Shown here in pieces: positions 7,832 to 11,580 of a DNA stretch of 15,876 nucleotides. The position numbers and the translations under genes were made by a program. Source of the stretch: DYTO01 sp040757795. Its GTDB lineage: Archaea; Hadarchaeota; Hadarchaeia; Hadarchaeales; Hadarchaeaceae. Every line of letters begins with the position of its first letter. The first letter of the stretch is position 1. Under the pieces are notes generated by a model. It searched no databases, had not been told where the DNA came from, and saw only the letters and a list, made by a program, of their open reading frames with translations. The stretch spans positions 1-15,876 of the forward strand of contig JBFLWG010000024.1 of the NCBI GenBank assembly GCA_040757795.1. Reading direction: 5' to 3'.

Positions 7832-7864
7832 GCGGCGAATCCGCTACCAAAATTTCAAAATTTT
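7832..7864. repeat. short hairpin and AT palindrome after the winged-helix gene
   Basis: GCGG (7832-7835) and CCGC (7841-7844) can form a small hairpin just after the stop codon. It is followed by AAAATTT (7849-7855) and its inverted copy AAATTTT (7858-7864), separated by 2 nt. The AT palindrome could be a terminator element for the winged-helix gene, an operator for a small dimeric DNA-binding protein, or chance in an AT-rich gap. Confidence 0.4.
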
Positions 7865-7887
7865 CTGCATTGTTTAGAGGTGGATAG

Positions 7888-7894
7888 ATTTAAC
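7888..7894 (+). promoter_or_regulatory. TATA-like box of the DUF763 gene
   Basis: ATTTAAC is centred 27 nt before the ATG at 7918, so transcription should start at or within a base or two of the start codon. No good ribosome binding site is present, which also points to a leaderless mRNA. Confidence 0.45.
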
Positions 7895-7917
7895 ACCGTT
7901 TGAGAAGAAGTTTTTTC

Positions 7918-8658
7918 ATGAGACGGGCCGGCATTGCTGAACTTCCACTTCACGGAGGCAGGTGCCCACCTTGGCTGTTCGGTAGGATGAAGCGCCTGAG
8001 CGGAGCCATAACCACAATTATCGTCAACGAGTACGGAAGCCAAGAGCTACTAAACAGGCTCGCCGACCCTTTCTTCTTCCAGGCCCTGAGCTGCGTGATA
8101 GGTTACGATTGGCATAGTAGTGGAGTGACCACAACCACCATGGGCGCGCTGAAGGAGGCGATAAATCCCGAGGAACTGGGAGTGGCCGTATGCGGCGGAA
8201 AAGGGAAAACATCTAAGCGGACCCCTGATGAGATCCAGAAACTGGCAGGCACTTTTTCGCTCGCGTCCCAGACGATTGAAAAATTGAAGTACTCTAGCAG
8301 GATGGCGGCGAAAGTTGACAACTCGTGCGTTCAGGATGGTTACCAGCTTTACCACCACACATTCATTGTGACGGAAGACGGGGACTGGGCGGTTGTCCAG
8401 CAGGGGATGCACGACAGGTTCGCGAGAAGGTACCACTGGCTTTCGGAAGACGTGGAGAGCTTTGTGGAAGAACCTCACTCTGGCATCGCAGGCGACCGCA
8501 GGGAAGAAGTTGTTCTGGACATGACCGCGCGCGAGAGCGGGGAGGCGCGCAAAGCTAGCGTCGATTTGGTGAATGACAACCCGAAACATCTGCTGCCCCA
8601 CGTCCGAGAGGCCGAGCAGCGCTCGCTCGACGATTACTTTGGGGAGCCCGCAGGTTAA
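7918..8658 (+). CDS. DUF763 family protein, N-terminal part (frame interrupted)
   Basis: The ATG at 7918 begins MRRAGIAELPLHGGR, the normal family opening. An upstream in-frame TTG (7900) would only add six unsupported residues. The 246-aa reading frame contains the conserved DUF763 blocks GYDWHSSGVTTTT (62-74), GGKGKTSKRTP (93-103), YSSRMAAKVDN (125-135), QDGYQLYHH (139-147), VVQQGM (159-164), RRYHWLS (170-176) and EEPHSGIA (184-191). It stops at TAA 8656-8658 after DDYFGEPAG. The remaining conserved third of the family lies in the next frame, and ignoring one G at 8641-8644 would restore a 368-aa protein of the usual family size. The function of DUF763 is not known to me. The gene may be a pseudogene, an assembly error or a true +1 frameshift. 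It is not in an obvious operon. Confidence 0.85.
   Translation: MRRAGIAELPLHGGRCPPWLFGRMKRLSGAITTIIVNEYGSQELLNRLADPFFFQALSCVIGYDWHSSGVTTTTMGALKEAINPEELGVAVCGGKGKTSKRTPDEIQKLAGTFSLASQTIEKLKYSSRMAAKVDNSCVQDGYQLYHHTFIVTEDGDWAVVQQGMHDRFARRYHWLSEDVESFVEEPHSGIAGDRREEVVLDMTARESGEARKASVDLVNDNPKHLLPHVREAEQRSLDDYFGEPAG
8638..8658 (+). other. +1 frameshift point in the DUF763 gene
   Basis: Codons TTT GGG are followed by one extra G (G run 8641-8644). In the zero frame translation stops at TAA 8656-8658. Shifting +1 at the G run gives FGSPQVKKLVMPAHHE, which continues smoothly into the conserved C-terminal part. A glycine tRNA on GGG could re-pair perfectly with the overlapping GGG after a +1 slip, so the site is compatible with recoding. 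A one-base indel in a homopolymer is the simpler explanation. Confidence 0.7.
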
Positions 8659-8668
8659 AAAGCTGGTC

Positions 8669-9025
8669 ATGCCGGCCCACCACGAGATAACAAAATTGAC
8701 GGAGCAGACGGTGGCGGCGCTGCAGAAAGCTTACGAGATACAGCCTGAGAACTACGAGGAGCTGGTCGCTATCAGGGGGATAGGGCCGAAAGCTGTCCGG
8801 GCGCTGGCGCTTGTCTCGGATTTGATTTACGGGAAGCCGCCGTCATGGAAGGACCCGGAGAAGTTCAGCTTCGCACACGGCGGCAAAGACTCGATACCGT
8901 TTCCAGTGGACAAGCCGACGTACGACAGGACAAACGAGATCTTGGAAAACGCGATTCAGGAAGCGAAGGTTGGGCAAAGAGAGAAGATTCGCGCCATCAG
9001 AAGACTGCATAAGTTTCTGGGATGA
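8669..9025 (+). CDS. DUF763 family protein, C-terminal part
   Basis: This 118-aa stretch from ATG 8669 (or the continuation of the preceding frame after a +1 shift) carries the C-terminal blocks of DUF763. These are PAHHEI (2-7), AALQKAYEIQPENYEEL (16-32), the helix-hairpin-helix-like RGIGPKAVRALALVSDLIYG (35-54), SFAHGGKDSIPFPVD (63-77) and EKIRAIRRLHKF (105-116). The helix-hairpin-helix signature hints at DNA or RNA backbone contact, which is known of the motif and not shown for this protein. There is no convincing ribosome binding site before 8669, so independent translation is doubtful and the fragment probably belongs to the upstream gene. Its stop codon is immediately followed by the tRNA-Tyr promoter. 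Confidence 0.75.
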   Translation: MPAHHEITKLTEQTVAALQKAYEIQPENYEELVAIRGIGPKAVRALALVSDLIYGKPPSWKDPEKFSFAHGGKDSIPFPVDKPTYDRTNEILENAIQEAKVGQREKIRAIRRLHKFLG

Positions 9026-9027
9026 AG

Positions 9028-9034
9028 TTTTAAG
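9028..9034 (+). promoter_or_regulatory. TATA-like box of tRNA-Tyr
   Basis: TTTTAAG starts 3 nt after the DUF763 stop codon. Its centre is 35 nt before the first mature base of tRNA-Tyr, about 10 nt more than at tRNA-Pro (25) and more than at tRNA-Asp (27). This predicts initiation near 9055-9057 and a transcribed leader of about 10 nt. Confidence 0.5.
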
Positions 9035-9054
9035 GGACGGTGCCCAGATTTTAT

Positions 9055-9064
9055 TGGTCCCGCG
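9055..9064 (+). promoter_or_regulatory. tRNA-Tyr leader complementary to the tRNA 3' end
   Basis: TGGTCCCGCG is the exact reverse complement of 9173-9182, which is the 3' acceptor strand except its first base, plus the discriminator and CCA. It repeats the first six bases of the real 5' acceptor strand (CCCGCG at 9059-9064 and again at 9066-9071). It can therefore replace the 5' acceptor strand in an alternative precursor fold. Confidence 0.7.
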
Positions 9065-9074
9065 ACCCGCGGTA

Positions 9075-9098
9075 AGGTGTCCATAAAGCACCCCGCAA
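9075..9098 (+). other. tRNA-Tyr noncanonical intron at position 9/10
   Basis: The insertion forms GGTGT (9076-9080) with GCACC (9088-9092) around a 7-nt loop. Next to it, GCGG (9069-9072) pairs with CCGC (9093-9096) as a 4-bp central helix, flanked by 3-nt bulges TAA and AAA. Cutting after the second base of each bulge gives a 24-nt intron and restores T8-A9 followed by the D stem. The outer exon helix is not formed, so this is a relaxed BHB. Its GCGG is also bases 4-7 of the acceptor stem. Confidence 0.8.
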
Positions 9099-9128
9099 AC
9101 TCAGCCTGGTTAGAGTGGTCGGCTGTAG

Positions 9129-9143
9129 ACCCAAAAGATGGTG
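9129..9143 (+). other. tRNA-Tyr intron (position 37/38)
   Basis: A 15-nt intron lies between G37 (9128) and A38 (9144). The central helix CTGT (9123-9126) with ATGG (9138-9141) relies on two wobble pairs, with bulges AG|A and TG|A. The intron side has no stable helix, so the motif is of the relaxed bulge-helix-loop type. Confidence 0.8.
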
Positions 9144-9185
9144 ACCGACATGTCGGGAGTTCAAATCTCCCCCGCGGGACCACAC

Positions 9186-9194
9186 ATTTAAAAC
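9186..9194 (+). promoter_or_regulatory. TATA-like box of the first receiver gene
   Basis: ATTTAAAAC starts 4 nt after the tRNA-Tyr CCA. It is centred 28 nt before the ATG at 9218 and predicts a leaderless or nearly leaderless mRNA. No ribosome binding site is visible. Confidence 0.5.
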
Positions 9195-9217
9195 CATGAA
9201 CAAAATTGATTGATTGG

Positions 9218-9580
9218 ATGGCAAAGATAATGGCGGTCGAGGACGGCCCGGACATCCTGGCCCTGATAGAAAAAATACTGAAAAAGGCGGGCCATGACTT
9301 CGTGGGCTGCCCGACAGGAGAGGAGGCCCTTGAAAAATTTGGGAAGGAGAAGCCTGACCTGGTCCTGCTCGACATAATGCTGCCCGGGATCGATGGCTAC
9401 GACGTCTACAAAAAGATGAAAAACATCAGGAAAGACCAGAAGATCGCCTTCCTGTCCGCCCTCGACATAAGCGCGAAGGCCCAGGTGCGGCTCTTCAGCA
9501 TGGGTTCCCCCACCTACATCTCCAAGCCATTCACTCCGGACGAGCTGCTCGCCAAGGTACGCAGCCTACTTGAGAAATAG
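9218..9580 (+). CDS. stand-alone response regulator receiver domain (first)
   Basis: A 120-aa single receiver domain of CheY type with no output domain. I used ATG 9218 rather than the upstream TTG (9206) because the domain begins MAKIMAVEDG and the TATA box predicts a start here. The residues expected for phosphorylation are present: the acidic pair Glu8-Asp9, phosphoacceptor Asp52 in LVLLDIMLPGIDG, Ser80 in FLSAL, and Lys103 in ISKPF. The first acidic position is Glu-Asp followed by Gly-Pro, where most receivers have Asp-Asp-Glu-Pro. The gene is followed by a histidine kinase and a paralogous receiver. The two receivers share KPDLVLLD and similar flanking helices, so they look like a duplication. 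Such domains act by protein contact or as phosphate relays. The partner is unknown. Confidence 0.93.
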   Translation: MAKIMAVEDGPDILALIEKILKKAGHDFVGCPTGEEALEKFGKEKPDLVLLDIMLPGIDGYDVYKKMKNIRKDQKIAFLSALDISAKAQVRLFSMGSPTYISKPFTPDELLAKVRSLLEK

Positions 9581-9581
9581 C

Positions 9582-9597
9582 CTGTTTTCAAAAACAG
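9582..9597 (+). terminator. small hairpin after the first receiver gene
   Basis: CTGTTTT (9582-9588) and AAAACAG (9591-9597) are perfect inverted copies 2 nt apart, directly after the stop codon. The hairpin could separate the first receiver from the kinase gene, which has its own TATA-like box. The short loop makes it uncertain. Confidence 0.4.
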
Positions 9598-9610
9598 CGC
9601 TCCACCAAGT

Positions 9611-9619
9611 GTTTTATCC
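9611..9619 (+). promoter_or_regulatory. TATA-like box of the histidine kinase gene
   Basis: GTTTTATCC is centred about 31 nt before the kinase ATG, predicting a leader of about 5 nt. A GGTGA directly before the ATG is too close to be a normal ribosome binding site. Confidence 0.45.
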
Positions 9620-9645
9620 CCGCGCGCCAAAACAAAAACGGTGAA

Positions 9646-10482
9646 ATGGACATCATCTACATAGTCCTCGTGGTGCTCAGCATGCTAGTGCTTTTCGAGC
9701 TCGCGGTCATCATAAACTCGCTGCGATACACCAGGCAGCTCCTCAGGATAAAGGACAAGCATGAGGCCGAGATTAGGAAGGCCCACGAGAAGCTGAAGTC
9801 GGTGGACAAGCTCAAGACCGAGTTCATGAACATCGCTGCCCATGAGCTGAAGACGCCTCTCGTCCCGATGGTGGGCTACCTCCACCTCATCGACAAAAAG
9901 AAGCTGGACAGCGAGGACAGGGAAAACCTCGACATTGCCATAAGGAACACCCAGAGGCTGCAGAGGCTCGTCGCCGACATCCTGGACATCGCCAAGCTGG
10001 AGTCGAAGGTCATGAAGTTCAACATTGAGGACATCCAGCTGACAACCCCGATAAAAGACGCGGTCTCGAGCGCGGCGCCGTTCGCCAAGGAGAAGAAGAT
10101 TTACCTCCGCGCCAATGTGCCTGAAAAGCTGCCGGCAGTCCAGGGCGACGCCATGAGGATCGCCCAGGTGCTGACGAACCTCCTGAACAACGCCATCAAG
10201 TTCACAGACAAGGGCGGGGTGACGCTCAGCGCCAAGAAAAGCGGGAAAAACGTGCTCGTGGAGGTGGCCGACACCGGCATCGGCATAGGAAGGAAGGACG
10301 TCTCAAAACTGTTCACAAAATTCTACCAGGCCGACACCTCAGGGAAGAGAAAGTACGGTGGCACTGGGCTGGGGCTGGCCATCTGCAAGGAGATAGTGAA
10401 GGCACACAAGGGGGACATCTGGGTGAAGAGCAAGCTTGGGAAGGGCTCGACCTTCGCTTTCAGGCTGCCATTAAAGGGGTGA
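9646..10482 (+). CDS. membrane-anchored sensor histidine kinase
   Basis: A 278-aa histidine kinase with one N-terminal membrane helix (residues 3-24) and almost nothing outside the membrane. A coiled-coil-like linker (30-58) leads to the HisKA dimerisation domain with AAHELKTPL (64-72), where His66 is the phosphorylation site. The HATPase domain has the N box QVLTNLLNNAIKFT (174-187), G1 box ADTGIGIG (208-215), F box LFTKFYQ (222-228) and G2 box YGGTGLGLAICKEI (237-250). All ATP-binding motifs are intact. No PAS, GAF or HAMP sensor domain is present, so the stimulus is probably sensed by the helix or a partner. It is flanked by two stand-alone receivers, and the second starts 4 nt after its stop, an operon. 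Phosphotransfer to one or both receivers is inferred. Confidence 0.95.
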   Translation: MDIIYIVLVVLSMLVLFELAVIINSLRYTRQLLRIKDKHEAEIRKAHEKLKSVDKLKTEFMNIAAHELKTPLVPMVGYLHLIDKKKLDSEDRENLDIAIRNTQRLQRLVADILDIAKLESKVMKFNIEDIQLTTPIKDAVSSAAPFAKEKKIYLRANVPEKLPAVQGDAMRIAQVLTNLLNNAIKFTDKGGVTLSAKKSGKNVLVEVADTGIGIGRKDVSKLFTKFYQADTSGKRKYGGTGLGLAICKEIVKAHKGDIWVKSKLGKGSTFAFRLPLKG

Positions 10483-10486
10483 AACA

Positions 10487-10825
10487 ATGGTGAAAATAAT
10501 CGCGGTGGACGACGAACCGGACATACTTCAGCTGCTTGAGCGGGTCTTCAAGAAGGAGGGCTTTGAGTTCATCGGCTTCCTGGATGGCGCAGAGTTCCTC
10601 AAAAAATACCTGAGGGAAAAGCCCGACCTGGTCCTGCTTGATGTGATGATGCCGAAGATCGGCGGAAGGGAAATTTACAAGAAGCTTAAGGAAACCAACA
10701 AGCACCAGAAGGTGGCGTTCCTCACGGTTCTCGAACCATCCCCCGGAGAAACAGAGGTTTACATCGAGAAGCCTTTCGAGCCGGGGGATCTCATAAAAAA
10801 GGTCAGGGCACTCGTCGGGAAGTAG
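10487..10825 (+). CDS. stand-alone response regulator receiver domain (second)
   Basis: A 112-aa receiver with Asp8-Asp9, phosphoacceptor Asp52 in LVLLDVMMPKIGG, Thr80 in FLTVL, and Lys95 in IEKPF, so it should be phosphorylatable. The ribosome binding site GGGGTGA overlaps the kinase stop codon and the ATG follows 4 nt after it, so translation is coupled to the kinase. Compared with the first receiver, eight residues are missing between Thr80 and the KPF lysine. The fourth helix appears reduced to a short EPSPGETE loop. That face normally changes shape on phosphorylation and binds targets. There is no output domain. It is probably the direct partner of the kinase and a diverged duplicate of the receiver at 9218. 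Confidence 0.94.
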   Translation: MVKIIAVDDEPDILQLLERVFKKEGFEFIGFLDGAEFLKKYLREKPDLVLLDVMMPKIGGREIYKKLKETNKHQKVAFLTVLEPSPGETEVYIEKPFEPGDLIKKVRALVGK

Positions 10826-10848
10826 TTTGGGCCGGCTGCGCAAATGGA

Positions 10849-10856
10849 TTTATATT
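10849..10856 (+). promoter_or_regulatory. TATA box of 5S rRNA
   Basis: TTTATATT is centred 23-24 nt before the 5S 5' end. It is flanked by a 6-nt inverted repeat, CTGCGC (10836-10841) and GCGCAG (10863-10868). Confidence 0.6.
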
Positions 10857-10875
10857 CTGGCGGCGCAGATTAATT

Positions 10876-10999
10876 GGGTTGGCGGCCAAGGCGGCGGGGA
10901 AATACCCGGTCCCGTTCGATCCCGGAAGTCAAGCCTGCCAGCGATTCGGGTTGTACTGCCCTGCGAGAGCGGGCGGGAAGCTCGAGACGCTGCCAGCCC
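10876..10999 (+). rRNA. rrf: 5S ribosomal RNA
   Basis: The segment contains the conserved 5S core: GGTCCCGTTCGATCCCGG (10908-10925) followed by AAGTCAAGCC, the GTACTGC segment (10952-10958) and the GCGGGCGGGAAG segment. The terminal helix GGGTTGGCGGC (10876-10886) pairs with the closing GCTGCCAGCCC ending at 10999, with one G-T near the end. The length of about 124 nt is normal. The exact ends may differ by one or two bases. No 16S or 23S gene is adjacent, so this 5S is transcribed separately from its own TATA box and starts the run of stable RNA genes before the RNA polymerase operon. Confidence 0.93.
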
Positions 11000-11010
11000 A
11001 CTTTGAAAAG

Positions 11011-11018
11011 TTTATTAT
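11011..11018 (+). promoter_or_regulatory. TATA box of tRNA-Asp
   Basis: TTTATTAT is centred about 27 nt before the first base of tRNA-Asp. It lies 11 nt after the 5S 3' end, so tRNA-Asp can be transcribed on its own. Confidence 0.55.
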
Positions 11019-11041
11019 CTGTTGGGACAACACAATTTCGG

Positions 11042-11132
11042 GCCCCGGTGGTGTAGCCCGGACTAACATGCAGCCCTGTCGTGGTTCTACCGCAGTTAGG
11101 CTGCGCCGCGGGTTCGAATCCCGCCCGGGGCG
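11042..11132 (+). tRNA. tRNA-Asp(GTC) with a 16-nt intron
   Basis: The acceptor GCCCCGG (11042-11048) pairs with CCGGGGC (11125-11131), followed by discriminator G, the archaeal tRNA-Asp identity base. The D stem is GTGT (11051-11054) with ACAT (11066-11069). The anticodon stem CAGCC (11071-11075) pairs with GGCTG (11099-11103). The anticodon GTC is at 11078-11080. The T stem GCGGG pairs with CCCGC around TTCGAAT. The final A of CCA is not encoded (CCT follows), so CCA must be added after transcription. A 16-nt intron lies at 37/38 (11082-11097). Confidence 0.95.
11082..11097 (+). other. tRNA-Asp intron (position 37/38)
   Basis: The BHB here is complete. The central helix CTGT (11076-11079) pairs with GCAG (11092-11095), with one T-G pair. 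The intron helix GGT (11083-11085) pairs with ACC (11089-11091) around TCT. The bulges are CG|T and TT|A. Cutting in the bulges releases 16 nt. Confidence 0.9.
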
Positions 11133-11203
11133 CCTTTTCACATGAAAAACCGCCAACTCTGCAGAAATGCGAAATCAGAAATGTTTAAAAGGCTATCCGC
11201 GCT

Positions 11204-11214
11204 CGTTAAAAAAG
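11204..11214 (+). promoter_or_regulatory. TATA-like box of tRNA-Lys
   Basis: GTTAAAAAAGA is centred about 31 nt before tRNA-Lys. A second candidate, GTTTAAAAGG (11183-11192), lies about 53 nt before the gene and would give a longer leader. The closer box sits in the loop of a small inverted repeat, CGCTC and GAGCG. The 108-nt stretch between tRNA-Asp and tRNA-Lys holds nothing else that I can support. Confidence 0.4.
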
Positions 11215-11240
11215 AGCGGGGAAGTTTTGAGCCGCTTTCT

Positions 11241-11315
11241 GGGCCCGTAGCGCAGTCTGGCTAGCGCACCGGCCTTTTAAGCCGGTTGTCGAGGGTTCGA
11301 ATCCCTCCGGGCCCG
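11241..11315 (+). tRNA. tRNA-Lys(TTT), no intron
   Basis: The acceptor GGGCCCG (11241-11247) pairs with CGGGCCC (11308-11314), with discriminator G at 11315. The anticodon stem CCGGC (11269-11273) pairs with GCCGG (11281-11285) around the 7-nt loop TTTTAA-type sequence with anticodon TTT. The T stem GAGGG pairs with CCCTC around TTCGAAT. The CCA end is not fully encoded (CCTG follows). The gene ends only 16 nt before the rpoH start codon, so a transcript running through it would carry the RNA polymerase mRNA, to be released by tRNA 3' processing. Confidence 0.95.
11275..11281 (+). promoter_or_regulatory. possible TATA box of rpoH inside the tRNA-Lys anticodon loop
   Basis: TTTTAAG here equals the heptamer before nadA and tRNA-Tyr. 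It is centred 54 nt before the rpoH ATG and would give a leader of about 28 nt. It is also simply the Lys anticodon loop, so the match may be incidental. The 16 nt between tRNA and rpoH contain no TATA-like sequence. Confidence 0.25.
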
Positions 11316-11331
11316 CCTGCGGGGCTCTAAA

Positions 11332-11580
11332 ATGGAAGAAGCAAAGAAAGAATATGTGCTGCGGCACGTGCTCGTGCCTAAACACGAGGTCCTGTCAAAA
11401 GAGGAGGCGGAAGAGTTGCTGAAGAAATATACGATACTGCCGGCCCAGCTGCCTTTCATAAAAAACACAGACCCTGCCGCCGCGGCTGTGGGGGCAAATC
11501 CAGGGGACATCGTGAAGATAACGCGGGATAGTCCCACAGCAGGGAAAGCGGTGACCTACAGGTATGTGGTGGAGGAGTGA
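11332..11580 (+). CDS. rpoH: DNA-directed RNA polymerase subunit H
   Basis: RpoH is the archaeal equivalent of the C-terminal domain of eukaryotic Rpb5, a small subunit at the downstream DNA side of RNA polymerase. The 82-aa protein has the family signature LRHVLVPKHEVLSKEEAEEL (residues 10-29), LPAQLPFI (36-43), DPAAAAVGANPGDIVKITR (47-65) and a YRYVV end. Length is typical. ATG 11332 has only a weak ribosome binding site (GGGG 7 nt upstream). The gene begins the conserved archaeal order rpoH-rpoB-rpoA', and its stop overlaps the rpoB start. Confidence 0.97.
   Translation: MEEAKKEYVLRHVLVPKHEVLSKEEAEELLKKYTILPAQLPFIKNTDPAAAAVGANPGDIVKITRDSPTAGKAVTYRYVVEE

Larger units (their letters stand above)
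9066..9182 (+). tRNA. tRNA-Tyr(GTA) with two introns
   Basis: The acceptor CCCGCGG (9066-9072) pairs with CCGCGGG (9172-9178), followed by A and an encoded CCA. The C1-G72 pair and A73 are the known archaeal tRNA-Tyr identity elements. The D stem ACTC (9099-9102) pairs with GAGT (9113-9116) with loop AGCCTGGTTA, as in other archaeal tRNA-Tyr. The anticodon stem GTCGG (9118-9122) pairs with CCGAC (9145-9149). The anticodon GTA is at 9125-9127. The T stem GGGAG pairs with CTCCC around TTCAAAT. Two insertions must be removed: 24 nt between positions 9 and 10 (9075-9098) and 15 nt at 37/38 (9129-9143). The 10-A/25-T pair is unusual, since G10 is the common base. Confidence 0.93.

Noticed and set aside
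9059..9065. Alternative 5' end of tRNA-Tyr using the upstream CCCGCGA copy
   Set aside because: It gives a mismatch at position 7 of the acceptor stem and leaves no sensible D arm. The copy at 9066-9072 pairs perfectly and fits the splice motif.
8956..9375. Minus-strand frame covering tRNA-Tyr
   Set aside because: The peptide contains the well-known spurious GRFELPT-type sequence produced by translating the antisense of tRNA genes.
10879..11156. Short open frames over 5S rRNA and tRNA-Asp on both strands
   Set aside because: They lie within stable RNA genes. The minus-strand RDSNPR-type peptide is a typical antisense-tRNA artefact.
11181..11264. Short frame ATG TTT AAA running into tRNA-Lys
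   Set aside because: It is only 27 codons, overlaps the tRNA promoter and tRNA-Lys, and has no ribosome binding site.
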